From: Mycobacterium barrassiae
Lineage (GTDB): Bacteria; Actinomycetota; Actinomycetes; Mycobacteriales; Mycobacteriaceae
Assembly (NCBI RefSeq): GCF_025822765.1
Contig: NZ_JACKUK010000042.1
Location: forward strand, 115,769-179,768
DNA length: 64,000 nt
Reading direction: 5' to 3'
The notes under the pieces were generated by a model. That model did no database searches. It was not told the DNA's origin and saw nothing but the letters and a program-made list of their open reading frames with translations. Below, one piece after another: positions 10,360-18,792 of the stretch. Each line of letters starts with the position of its first letter. The stretch's first letter is position 1. The position numbers were made by a program, and so were the translations under genes.

Positions 10360-11575
10360 GTACGCCGCGCTGTCGCGCGACCAACTCGCGACGCTGGTGC
10401 CGGAGCTGCTGCTCATCGGCCAGTTGATCGACCGGTCCGGAATGGCATGGGTGATCTCGGAATTCGGCCGGGAGGAGATGCTTCAGGTCGCCATCGAGGA
10501 GTGGATGGGTGCGAGCCCGATCTACACCAAGCGCATGCAGAAGGCGTTGAACTACGAGGGTGACGACGTCATCACGATCTTCAAGGGCCTGCAGCTCGAT
10601 ATCGGAGCGCCGCCGCAGTTCATGGACTTCCGCTACACCGTGCACGATCGCTGGCACGGTGAGTTCCATCTCGACCACTGCGGGGCCCTGCTCGATGTCG
10701 AGCCGATGGGCGAGGACTACGTGCGCGGAATGTGCCACGACATCGAGGATCCGACCTTCGACGCCACCGCCGTCGCCACCAACCGCAGGGCGCAGATCCG
10801 CCCGATCCACCGGCCGCCGCGCACACCGGCCGATCGTCATCCCCATTGCGCATGGACGGTGATCATCGACGAGTCCCACCCCGAGGTCGACGACCATCCC
10901 GCGATGGACGTCATCCGCCGCACGCGGGCCGCCCAGACCGAGCTGGACCCGATCGACCCGAATGGCGAAGGACAGTCCGAGTATTCGGGTGAACTGCTGT
11001 CCGACTTCGACTTCGGCGCCTTCTCCCATTCGGCGCTGGTCCGGATGGCCGACGAGGTGTGGCTACAGATGCACCTGCTGAACCTGTCGTATGTGCTTTC
11101 CGTCGGAAAGCGGTGTGGCACGAATGTCGAACTGGCCAAGTCGATTTGCACGAAGCAGCTGATCGGGGTGGCTGGTGTGGCCGCCGAGCGCATCCACCGC
11201 GCTCTCGGTCTTCCCGGCGGGGTCGACGGGGCCGTCGAGACACTCCGCCTGCATCCGCTGTTGAACCCGGCCGCCTATGTCAATGCCGAATTCGGCCCGG
11301 ACGTTGTGCACGTCGGTCGGTCGCCGGCGCACGAGGACGGGGCGTGGGTGTCGCTGGTGACGCCGGACGAGACCCGCCCGCTGCAGGCGATCGTGCGGGC
11401 CATCGACCCGCACCTCGATGTGGAGGTCGGAGGCACGGACGAGGACTGGACGGCACGCATCATCGAAACCGGCACGGCGGCCAAGGAATTCGGCGAGGTT
11501 GCGGTCGTAAAGGTCAGCGGTGGGTCGTCGTGGGTGTTCGAACCTCGGCGCTCGCTGCCGCTGACGGTTGTTTGA
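10340..11575 (+). CDS. Conserved hypothetical protein, unknown function
   Basis: A 411-residue soluble protein that I do not recognise with certainty. It has an N-terminal helical region (residues 1-80), then a central block rich in His, Cys and Asp: WHGEFHLDHCG, MCHDIEDPTFD and PHCAWTVIIDE. This resembles a metal site or a catalytic pocket. The C-terminal 100 residues are predicted beta-rich. No signal peptide or membrane segment is seen. It overlaps the preceding gene by 20 nt (a second ATG lies at 10349), so it belongs to the aldA operon. Its 3' end overlaps the convergent TetR gene by 62 nt. I do not recall a gene at this place in M. tuberculosis. Confidence 0.75.
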   Translation: MTSMTSRYAALSRDQLATLVPELLLIGQLIDRSGMAWVISEFGREEMLQVAIEEWMGASPIYTKRMQKALNYEGDDVITIFKGLQLDIGAPPQFMDFRYTVHDRWHGEFHLDHCGALLDVEPMGEDYVRGMCHDIEDPTFDATAVATNRRAQIRPIHRPPRTPADRHPHCAWTVIIDESHPEVDDHPAMDVIRRTRAAQTELDPIDPNGEGQSEYSGELLSDFDFGAFSHSALVRMADEVWLQMHLLNLSYVLSVGKRCGTNVELAKSICTKQLIGVAGVAAERIHRALGLPGGVDGAVETLRLHPLLNPAAYVNAEFGPDVVHVGRSPAHEDGAWVSLVTPDETRPLQAIVRAIDPHLDVEVGGTDEDWTARIIETGTAAKEFGEVAVVKVSGGSSWVFEPRRSLPLTVV

Positions 11576-12182
11576 TTGTCGGCTCGGCCGACGGCCGTAT
11601 AGCACCGCCCACCCACCTCCGTAGATACGCCCTCAATTCGGCGCCCCGCCGCGGGGGCCGACCAGGGTCGAGAACGAACGACTGGATGGTCCGCAGCAGA
11701 TGCTCGACCAACTCGGTGAGGTCGGCGTCCGTGTAGCCGAGCCCCTCCCAATCGACGTCGAACCTGCGCACCAGCGAGTGACCGAAATCCATCGCCACGT
11801 CCGACGTCACCCCCTCGGTGTGGGGATTCGGCTGGTCGGGGTTGATGAGCAAGCTGATGTGTTTGTCCTCGGGCAACCATTCGAGGGCCGTCGCGACGCC
11901 CTCCGTGATGGCTTCTGCGGGATCGGTGATCCCGCTCAGATGCGCGGCCAGCCGGTCGAGGAAGCCGCTGGCTGCATGCACGGCGGCGGCGATCAACAGC
12001 GCGTCTGTGCTGGGAAAGTAGCGATACACCGTCTGTCGGGTGACGCCCAGCGTGCGGGCGACGTCGCTGATGGAGAAGTCGGCACCGCGCGCGTCGATCA
12101 CCTTGCTTGCCGCCGCGAGGATGCGGCTGATGGCCTCCTCGTCGGATGCGGGCGCGGATCCGGCCCAGCCGTGGGTGCGCAT
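11514..12182 (-). CDS. TetR-family regulator, partner of the CYP125-like gene
   Basis: A 222-residue TetR protein with DNA-binding motif ISDVARTLGVTRQTVYRYFPS near residue 38, followed by a ligand domain. It follows the P450 gene after 13 nt on the same strand and is therefore probably cotranscribed with it. The most likely target is the long palindrome just upstream of that P450. The last 62 nt are antisense to the end of the 411-residue gene. Confidence 0.85.
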   Translation of the reverse strand: MRTHGWAGSAPASDEEAISRILAAASKVIDARGADFSISDVARTLGVTRQTVYRYFPSTDALLIAAAVHAASGFLDRLAAHLSGITDPAEAITEGVATALEWLPEDKHISLLINPDQPNPHTEGVTSDVAMDFGHSLVRRFDVDWEGLGYTDADLTELVEHLLRTIQSFVLDPGRPPRRGAELRAYLRRWVGGAIRPSAEPTIKQPSAAASAEVRTPTTTHR

Positions 12183-12195
12183 CCCCGGATAGTAC

Positions 12196-13425
12196 TCAGC
12201 CCCGGTACGAAACGGGCAGCGACTTGACTCCGTTGAGCCAGCCCGAGCGAAGCCGTTGCGGTTCGGACAGTTTGGCGATGTTCGGGATCTGATCGGCGAT
12301 CTCGTTGAAGATCAGCTTGATCTCCATCCGGGCGAGGTTCGCGCCGATGCAGTAATGCGCGCCGTTGCCGCCGAACCCGAGGTGCGGATTCGGGTTGCGC
12401 AGAATGTTGAACTCGAACGGCCGGTCGAACACGGCCTCGTCGTAATTGGCGGAGCTGTAAAAGAGGCCGACACGCTGTCCTTCGCGGATGGTCACACCGC
12501 CGATCTCGGTGTCGGTGAGCGCGGTTCGCTGGAAGCAGTGCACCGGCGTCGCCCACCGCACGATCTCGTCGGCGGTGGTCTCCGGCCGGTCGCGCTTGAA
12601 AATCTCCCACTGGTCGGGGTTGTCGAAGAAGGCGTTCATACCGTGCGTCATCGCGTTGCGAGTCGTCTCGTTGCCCGCCACCGCGAGCAGGATGACGAAG
12701 AAGGCGAACTCCACGTCGTCGAGTGACTCTCCGTCGATGTCGGCCTCGATGAGGCGCGTCACGATGTCGTCAGCCGGACACCGCCGGCGCTCCTCGGCCA
12801 TGCTGTAGGCGTAGCCCATGAGTTCTGCGTTGGCCGCCGCGTAGTCGGTCTCGAAATCGGGATCGTCGGTGTTCATGATCGAGTTGGTCCAGTGGAACAA
12901 CTTCTCTCGGTCGGCTTCCGGCACGCCGAGCAGGTCGGCGATCGCCAGCAGCGGCAGCGCCATCGCGATGTCGTCGACGAAGTTCCCGGACTCTTTCTCC
13001 GCAGCGGCGCTGACGATTTCGCGGGCGGCGACGGCGAGCTTCTCCTCCAGCGTGGCGACGGCGCGGGGCGTGAAGAGCCGGGAGACAAGCTTGCGCAACC
13101 GGGTGTGCGCGGGGGCGTCGTGGTTGATCAGCAGCGCCTTGGTCAGGTCGAGCTGTTCCGGCGTGGTGCCGTCGGGCATCCGCATGACCGCACCCTTGCG
13201 GTTGGTCGACCACAGGTCGCCGTCGCGGGAGATCGCCTTGATGTCCTCGTGGCGGCTGATCACCCAGTACCCGCCGTCGTCGAAGATCGACTCCTTCTGC
13301 TCGTTCCACCACACCGGCGCCGTCTTGCGCAGTTCGGCGAACTCCCTGACGGGGATGCCCTGAAGCAGGACGTCCGGGTCGGTGAAGTCGAAACCGGTCC
13401 CGAAGGGGCATGTGCTCTGCGTCAT
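12196..13425 (-). CDS. Cytochrome P450, CYP125-like
   Basis: This 409-residue P450 resembles CYP125, the cholesterol C26/C27 hydroxylase, in several diagnostic stretches: CPFGTGFDFTDPD, APVWWNEQ, LLAVAGNETTRNAMTHGM (I helix), RWATPVHCFQRTAL, and haem loop FGGNGAHYCIGANLARM. A sterol or steroid side-chain substrate is therefore likely, but it is not the classical cholesterol-cluster copy, which lies elsewhere in mycobacteria. The start is ATG 13425; the frame stays open upstream but has no further family similarity. Confidence 0.87.
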   Translation of the reverse strand: MTQSTCPFGTGFDFTDPDVLLQGIPVREFAELRKTAPVWWNEQKESIFDDGGYWVISRHEDIKAISRDGDLWSTNRKGAVMRMPDGTTPEQLDLTKALLINHDAPAHTRLRKLVSRLFTPRAVATLEEKLAVAAREIVSAAAEKESGNFVDDIAMALPLLAIADLLGVPEADREKLFHWTNSIMNTDDPDFETDYAAANAELMGYAYSMAEERRRCPADDIVTRLIEADIDGESLDDVEFAFFVILLAVAGNETTRNAMTHGMNAFFDNPDQWEIFKRDRPETTADEIVRWATPVHCFQRTALTDTEIGGVTIREGQRVGLFYSSANYDEAVFDRPFEFNILRNPNPHLGFGGNGAHYCIGANLARMEIKLIFNEIADQIPNIAKLSEPQRLRSGWLNGVKSLPVSYRG

Positions 13426-13432
13426 AGCTCGA

Positions 13433-13459
13433 CCATACACCGTTGAGTCAAGTGTATGG
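13433..13459. promoter_or_regulatory. Long palindrome upstream of the CYP125-like gene
   Basis: Perfect 8-bp arms CCATACAC (13433-13440) and GTGTATGG (13452-13459) enclose an 11-nt spacer containing TTGAGTCAA, itself a near-perfect palindrome. The structure ends 8 nt from the P450 start codon and 52 nt before purD. It is read as the operator of the TetR protein at the end of the P450 operon (inference), and it could also influence purD. Confidence 0.6.
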
Positions 13460-13497
13460 CCGAGGCTGCATAGCGCCTGCGCGTCGAAGCAACCCAT

Positions 13498-13503
13498 TAA
13501 GGT
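13498..13503 (+). promoter_or_regulatory. Predicted -10 box for leaderless purD
   Basis: TAAGGT fits the mycobacterial TANNNT -10 consensus and ends 8 nt before the purD GTG. No ribosome-binding site lies between them, which points to transcription starting at or within two bases of the start codon. Confidence 0.45.
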
Positions 13504-13511
13504 GTGCGGTT

Positions 13512-14780
13512 GTGCGCGTCCTGGTGATCGGATCCGGTGCCCGAGAACATGCGTTGTTGCTTGCACTGCGCCGAGACCCCGACGTCGAGGCACTGGCCGT
13601 CGCGCCGGGCAACGCCGGGACCGCGATCATCGCCGACCAGTACGACGTCGACATCACCTCCGGCGACGCCGTGGTCGACCTCGCTCGGCGCATCGGCGCC
13701 GACCTTGTCGTGGTCGGACCCGAGGTGCCGCTCGTGCTGGGCGTCGCCGATGCGGTGCGCAGCGCGGGAATCGCCTGCTTCGGCCCGACGAAGGACGCCG
13801 CGCGCATCGAAGGGTCGAAGTCGTTCGCCAAGGACGTGATGGCCGCGGCGGGGGTGCGGACGGCGACCAGCGAGATCGTCGACAACCCCGCCAACCTCGA
13901 CGCCGCGCTCGACCGCTTCGGCCCGCCGAGCGGTGACCCGTCGTGGGTGGTCAAGGACGACGGACTGGCCGCCGGCAAGGGCGTGGTGGTGACCGCCGAT
14001 CGCGACACGGCGCGCGCACATGCCGCCAGCCTGCTCGATTCCGGACACCCCGTGCTCCTGGAGTCTTTCCTCGACGGCCCCGAGGTGTCGCTGTTCTGCG
14101 TCGTCGACGGCGAGACCGTCGTACCCCTGTTGGCCGCCCAGGACTTCAAGCGCGTCGGGGATGGTGACACCGGCCCCAACACCGGCGGGATGGGTGCCTA
14201 TGCGCCGCTGCCGTGGCTGCCCGACGAGGTGGTCACGTCGATCGTCGACGATGTCGTGAAACCCGTTGCGGCCGAACTGGTCAAGCGCGGCAGCGCATTC
14301 TCCGGTCTGCTTTACGCGGGACTGGCGATCACCTCGCGGGGTCCCGCGGTGGTCGAATTCAACTGTCGCTTCGGGGATCCGGAGACTCAGGCGGTGCTGG
14401 CGCTGCTGGACAGCCCGCTGGGGCAGCTGCTGTATGCGGCGGCCACCGGAAGTCTCGCCGACCAGCCGCCGCTGCGGTGGCGTGACGAGGCCGCGGTGAC
14501 GGTCGTGGTGGCCGCCGAGAACTATCCCGGGCGACCGCGCGTCGGCGACGTCATCACCGGTGCGGAGGCCGACGGTGTGCTGCACGCCGGTACGGCCCGT
14601 CGCGACGACGGCGCGATCGTGTCATCCGGCGGCAGGGTGCTCTCGGTGGTCGGCACCGGTGCCGACCTGACCGCGGCCCGCGACGCGGCCTACTCGCTGA
14701 TCAAGTCGATTCGCCTGCCGGGCAGCCACTTTCGCAGCGACATCGGGCTGACCGCGGCCGAGGGCCGGATCTCGCTTTAG
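13512..14780 (+). CDS. purD: Phosphoribosylamine-glycine ligase (GAR synthetase)
   Basis: A 422-residue ATP-grasp enzyme for step 2 of purine synthesis, joining glycine to phosphoribosylamine. It has the PurD N-terminal signature [12 protein letters not shown], the ATP-grasp loop [10 protein letters not shown] near residue 152, the [12 protein letters not shown] segment near residue 216, and the metal-binding [12 protein letters not shown] near residue 282. The GTG at 13512 is the start because the conserved protein begins exactly there and no other start fits. It is monocistronic here, with the esterase gene converging 14 nt after it. Confidence 0.96.
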   Translation: MRVLVIGSGAREHALLLALRRDPDVEALAVAPGNAGTAIIADQYDVDITSGDAVVDLARRIGADLVVVGPEVPLVLGVADAVRSAGIACFGPTKDAARIEGSKSFAKDVMAAAGVRTATSEIVDNPANLDAALDRFGPPSGDPSWVVKDDGLAAGKGVVVTADRDTARAHAASLLDSGHPVLLESFLDGPEVSLFCVVDGETVVPLLAAQDFKRVGDGDTGPNTGGMGAYAPLPWLPDEVVTSIVDDVVKPVAAELVKRGSAFSGLLYAGLAITSRGPAVVEFNCRFGDPETQAVLALLDSPLGQLLYAAATGSLADQPPLRWRDEAAVTVVVAAENYPGRPRVGDVITGAEADGVLHAGTARRDDGAIVSSGGRVLSVVGTGADLTAARDAAYSLIKSIRLPGSHFRSDIGLTAAEGRISL

Positions 14781-14794
14781 CCTCGCCGGAGGGT

Positions 14795-15598
14795 CTAGGC
14801 GGTGAGCAGCGGTGCCATCCACGCCACCTCGGCGGGCAGCTGCGAGCTCCAGTACGCGCCGTCGTGTCCGCCGGGGGAGAAGCCGCCCGCGGGCGGGGTG
14901 GCCAGCTGCGCGACGAACTGCTTCGTCGCCGAGTAGAACGGATCGCTGGTGCCGCAGTCGATCCGGATCGGAATCGAGTTCAGTGCGGGCAGACCCCAGA
15001 CGCTGTTGGCCTCGTAATCTTCGGCGCTGTCGAACGCGCCGGGCGCCGCCGCACCGGGGGACGTCCACAACGCGGGGCTGACCGCGGTGATCGCCGCCGT
15101 GCGGGCCTGCCCGAGACGTGCACCGAGCAACAGCGCGCCGTAGCCGCCCATCGACCACCCCATGAACGCGACCCGCGACGTGTCGAGACCCTGGTCGCCG
15201 AGCATCGGGATGAGCTCGTCGAGAACCATCGCGCCGGAGTCCTCACCGGACGCCCGCTTGTGCCAGTAACCGCCGCCGCCGTCCACCGCCACGACCGCGA
15301 TCGGTGGGATTCCTGCGGCGACCGCTTGCGCCAGACCCTGTTCCACACCGCCGGCCATCACGCCCGCGGCGTCCTGACCCTTGCCGTGCAACGCGATGAT
15401 CGGCCGCAGCGGCGCCGTCTGACCCGGCGGGCGCGCGATCGCCCAGTTGGTCGCCACGCCACCACGGGCCGCCGAGATGAACGAACCATCGACGTAGGTG
15501 GGGGCCGCGGCCGCCGGTGCCGACAGCCGAAGCGCCGCCGCCCCCGCCGCCGCGCCGACACCGAGGCGCAGCAGGGCGCGTCGACTCATTTCAGGCAT
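14795..15598 (-). CDS. Exported esterase, alpha/beta-hydrolase (Rv0774c type)
   Basis: A protein of about 267 residues with a twin-arginine-type signal (MSRRALLRLGVGAAAGAAAL, cleavage near APAAAA). The mature part is an alpha/beta hydrolase of the esterase D/antigen 85 kind: ALHGKGQ oxyanion region, nucleophile serine in GWSMGG, Asp in DCGTSDPFY, and His in GGHDGAYW. It probably hydrolyses a lipid or acyl ester outside the membrane. Three close starts exist (15607, 15598, 15589). All give the same signal peptide. Confidence 0.85.
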   Translation of the reverse strand: MPEMSRRALLRLGVGAAAGAAALRLSAPAAAAPTYVDGSFISAARGGVATNWAIARPPGQTAPLRPIIALHGKGQDAAGVMAGGVEQGLAQAVAAGIPPIAVVAVDGGGGYWHKRASGEDSGAMVLDELIPMLGDQGLDTSRVAFMGWSMGGYGALLLGARLGQARTAAITAVSPALWTSPGAAAPGAFDSAEDYEANSVWGLPALNSIPIRIDCGTSDPFYSATKQFVAQLATPPAGGFSPGGHDGAYWSSQLPAEVAWMAPLLTA

Positions 15599-15666
15599 GG
15601 CGGACATCATGCCATCGCCGCGAGTGGTGGCGCGGAGGTGCCAACTTCCCTGAGTAAAGGCTGATG

Positions 15667-15684
15667 ATTGGGCGAAAGCCCGAT
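15667..15684. promoter_or_regulatory. Hairpin with GAAA tetraloop in divergent intergenic region
   Basis: ATTGGGC-GAAA-GCCCGAT forms a 7-bp stem (one G-T pair) with a GNRA-type loop, 24 nt upstream of the TetR gene and about 70 nt upstream of the esterase. Depending on the transcription start it may be an operator or an mRNA 5' hairpin. Its role is not known. Confidence 0.35.
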
Positions 15685-15707
15685 GCCGCGTCGTCCTGAC
15701 TGGCAGC

Positions 15708-16337
15708 ATGCTATTCGTGACGGCCGCGGTCACTCCAAAGGGGGAACGAAGGCGCTATGCACTGGTCAGCGCCGCCGCCGACCTGCTCTGTGAAGGCGGG
15801 TTCGACGCGGTGCGGCACCGGGCGGTGGCCCGTCGCGCCGGCCTGCCCCTGGCCTCCACGACGTACTATTTCTCCTCGCTCGAGGATCTGATCGCCAAGG
15901 CCGTCGAGTACGCCGGTGCGCGTGAGGCCGAGCAGTTGCGGATGCGGGTGGCGGCGTTGTCGCGGCGGCGCCGAGGCGCGGAGGCGACGGCCGACATCCT
16001 GGTCGACCTTCTGGTCGGTGAGGCGAACGGGCTGCGGGTCACCGAGCAGTTGATCTCGCGCTACGAGCGCTACATCGCGTGTGCGCGCCAGCCCGGCCTC
16101 CGTGACATCGAGCGACGCATCCTGCAGCAGCGCACCGACGCGGTCGTCGAGGTCGTCGAGCGGTCCGGAAGGTCGGTGCGGGTGGAACTGCTCACCGCGT
16201 TGGTGTGCGCGGTCGACGGTGCCGTCGTCGCTGCCCTGGTGGGCGACGGTGACGGCCCGCGTGCGACGGCCCGCGCGACGTTGATCGACGTGATTGATGT
16301 GTTGGCGCCCATCGACGAGCACGTGGCCCAAGTCTGA
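15708..16337 (+). CDS. TetR-family regulator (Rv0775 type)
   Basis: A 209-residue TetR-type protein with the DNA-binding segment HRAVARRAGLPLASTTYYFSS near residue 39 and a helical C-terminal domain containing an SRYERYIACARQPGL stretch. It is divergent from the exported esterase, which is the most obvious target. Start ATG 15708; GTG 15717 is an alternative. A TetR gene holds the same place in M. tuberculosis. Confidence 0.85.
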   Translation: MLFVTAAVTPKGERRRYALVSAAADLLCEGGFDAVRHRAVARRAGLPLASTTYYFSSLEDLIAKAVEYAGAREAEQLRMRVAALSRRRRGAEATADILVDLLVGEANGLRVTEQLISRYERYIACARQPGLRDIERRILQQRTDAVVEVVERSGRSVRVELLTALVCAVDGAVVAALVGDGDGPRATARATLIDVIDVLAPIDEHVAQV

Positions 16338-16379
16338 CGGGACGTTTGCGCGCTTCGCGCCGTGGATAACTAGCTCTGG

Positions 16380-17372
16380 GTGACTGTCACCGAGGTGCTC
16401 GACGCTGCGTTGGACCGCTCGGTCGTTCTTGGCTACACCAAGATCGGCTCGCGGATTCGACGGATGTGGTGGCCCGCCGACCCGGGCCCGAAGGCGATGG
16501 CGGGTAAGCGGGTCGTCGTCACGGGCGCGACCGCGGGAATCGGGGAGGCAATCGCCCGCTCGTTCGCCGAACTCGATGCGACGGTGCACCTGCTCGGTCG
16601 TAACGCGGACAAGGTCAGGCATTCCGCGGGTGCCATCCGTCGCGCCGTTCCCGGCGCGATGGTGGTCGACGAGGTCTGCGACGTCTCCGACCTGGACGCT
16701 GTGCGCGCGTGGTGCGACGACCTGTCCGGACGCATCGAAGAACTGCACGCGGTGGTCCATAACGCGGGTGTGATGCCGAAGCATCGGGCAGTGACGCCGC
16801 AGGGGCACGAGGTTCAACTCGCCTGCCACGTCCTGGGTCCGCATCTGATGACGGATCGACTGTTGCCGTTGCTTCGTGACGCGGACGGTGCGTCGGTGGT
16901 GTTCATGTCGTCGGGCGGTATGTACACCACGCCCTTGTCGGTGGACGACCTGGAGTCGAAATCCGGTGACTACAACGGTGTTCGGGTGTACGCACGGACG
17001 AAACGCATGCAGGTGGTCCTGGCCGATGCGTGGGCGCAGCGACTATCCGGCGACGACATCCGCGTCGAGAGCATGCATCCGGGGTGGGTGGAGACGCCCG
17101 GTGTCGCCGGCGCGTTGCCGCTTTTCCGGAAGGTGACGCGGCCGCTGCTGCGCGATACCGCGGACGGTGCAGACACCGCGGTGTGGCTGGTCGCCACCAG
17201 GCCCGAGTCGGCCTCGAGACACTTCTGGCACGACAGGGCCCAGCGGCCAACGACGTTCGGGTGGCAGCGTTCCGAGGATCCTGAAGTCGTTGGGCGATTC
17301 CTCGACGCGGTGTCGTCGATGACGGGAACAATGCGGTTCATGGCCGATTGGCAGGAGACGCATCGTGACTAA
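16380..17372 (+). CDS. SDR-family oxidoreductase, DHRS12-like
   Basis: A 330-residue SDR with a 40-residue N-terminal extension before the cofactor loop ([10 protein letters not shown] near residue 48), NAGV, and a catalytic YARTK near residue 202. Family relatives with HPGWVETPGV and an FWHDRAQRP tail act on lipophilic ketones or aldehydes, but the substrate here is unknown. The GTG start lies at 16380. Its last 8 nt overlap the amino-acid permease gene, so the two are coupled. Confidence 0.83.
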   Translation: MTVTEVLDAALDRSVVLGYTKIGSRIRRMWWPADPGPKAMAGKRVVVTGATAGIGEAIARSFAELDATVHLLGRNADKVRHSAGAIRRAVPGAMVVDEVCDVSDLDAVRAWCDDLSGRIEELHAVVHNAGVMPKHRAVTPQGHEVQLACHVLGPHLMTDRLLPLLRDADGASVVFMSSGGMYTTPLSVDDLESKSGDYNGVRVYARTKRMQVVLADAWAQRLSGDDIRVESMHPGWVETPGVAGALPLFRKVTRPLLRDTADGADTAVWLVATRPESASRHFWHDRAQRPTTFGWQRSEDPEVVGRFLDAVSSMTGTMRFMADWQETHRD

Positions 17373-18792
17373 CGCGGAGACCTCGGAGCAGCAGCCCGAA
17401 CTCAAGCGGGTGATGGGTCCCGGCCTGCTGCTGTTGTTCGTCGTCGGCGACATTCTCGGAACCGGCGTCTATGCGCTTACCGGACAGGTGGCCGGTGAGG
17501 TCGGTGGTGCGGCGTGGTTGCCGTTCCTGCTGGCGTTCGCCATCGCGACCATCACCGCGTTCTCCTATCTCGAACTGGTCACCAAGTATCCGCAGGCCGC
17601 AGGCGCAGCGCTCTACGCGCACAAAGCATTCGGCATCCACTTCTTCACTTTCCTCGTCGCCTTCGTGGTCATGTGCTCGGGCATCACCTCGGCCTCGACG
17701 GCGTCGCAGGCGTTCGCGTCCAACCTCGTCAAGGGATTCGCGCTGGACTGGGGAAAGATCGGCATCGCGATCACCGCGCTGATCTTCATGGGTGGGCTCG
17801 CGGCGATCAATCTCCGCGGTGTCAGCGAAAGCGTGAAGCTCAACGTCGGTTTGACGATCATCGAGATCACCGGCCTGTTGCTGGTCATCGTGGTCGGCCT
17901 GTGGGCGTTCACCCAAGGCGGCGACAACATCGACTTCTCCCGCGTCATCCTCTTCGAAAACGAAGGCGAACGAAGCACTTTCGTCGCTGTGACGGCGGCG
18001 ACCTCGCTGGCTTTCTTCGCGATGGTCGGCTTCGAGGATTCGGTCAACATGGCCGAAGAGACCAAGGACCCGGTGCGGATCTTTCCGAAGGTTCTCTTGA
18101 GTGGTTTGACCATCGCGGGCATCGTCTATGTGCTGGTGTCCATCATCGCGGTGTCGCTGGTGCCGATCGGCGAGTTGACCGCAAGCAAAACACCGTTGGT
18201 CGACGTGGTCGAAGCCGCGGCCCCCGGTTTGCCGATCGGCACGCTGTTCCCGTTCATCACGATGTTCGCGGTGTCGAACACCGCGCTGATCAACATGCTG
18301 ATGGCGAGCAGGCTGATCTACGGCATGGCCCGCCAGCACGTGCTGCCCCCGGTGCTGGGCTCGGTCCACAAGACCCGGCGCACTCCGTGGGTCGCCATCC
18401 TGTTCACGACGGCTGTCGCATTCGGGTTGATCTTCTACGTCTCCGCATTCGCCAGTGACAAGGCCATTTCGGTGCTCGGCGGCACGACGTCACTGCTGCT
18501 GTTGGCGGTGTTCGCGATGGTCAACGTCGCGGTTCTGGTGCTGCGTCGCGACGTGAAACAGACCGGAGGCCATTTCAAGACCCCGACCGCGCTGCCGATC
18601 ATCGGATTCATCGCGTCGCTCTACCTCGTGACGCCGCTGTCGGGTCGGCCCGGAACGCAATACCTGCTTGCGGGGATCCTGTTACTGATCGGGGTCGTGC
18701 TGTTCGGCATCACCGTGCTGATCAACAAGCAGCTCGGCATCAAGACCAAGGGCATCATCGACCCCACGCACCTGGCCGAGACGCCGGACTAG
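17365..18792 (+). CDS. Amino acid permease, APC superfamily
   Basis: A 475-residue integral membrane protein with about 12 hydrophobic segments. The first helix carries the APC substrate motif FVVGDILGTGVYAL near residue 25, and later AMVGFEDSVNMAEETKDPVR is the typical APC loop. It imports or exchanges amino acids or amines; specificity is not visible. It is coupled to the preceding SDR. Its TAG stop is shared, on the opposite strand, with the stop of relZ (CTAG at 18789-18792). Confidence 0.88.
   Translation: MTNAETSEQQPELKRVMGPGLLLLFVVGDILGTGVYALTGQVAGEVGGAAWLPFLLAFAIATITAFSYLELVTKYPQAAGAALYAHKAFGIHFFTFLVAFVVMCSGITSASTASQAFASNLVKGFALDWGKIGIAITALIFMGGLAAINLRGVSESVKLNVGLTIIEITGLLLVIVVGLWAFTQGGDNIDFSRVILFENEGERSTFVAVTAATSLAFFAMVGFEDSVNMAEETKDPVRIFPKVLLSGLTIAGIVYVLVSIIAVSLVPIGELTASKTPLVDVVEAAAPGLPIGTLFPFITMFAVSNTALINMLMASRLIYGMARQHVLPPVLGSVHKTRRTPWVAILFTTAVAFGLIFYVSAFASDKAISVLGGTTSLLLLAVFAMVNVAVLVLRRDVKQTGGHFKTPTALPIIGFIASLYLVTPLSGRPGTQYLLAGILLLIGVVLFGITVLINKQLGIKTKGIIDPTHLAETPD

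Noticed and set aside
16338-16379. GCGCG-CTT-CGCGC as a terminator of the TetR gene
   Set aside because: The stem is only 5 bp with no T-run and is expected by chance in this base composition.
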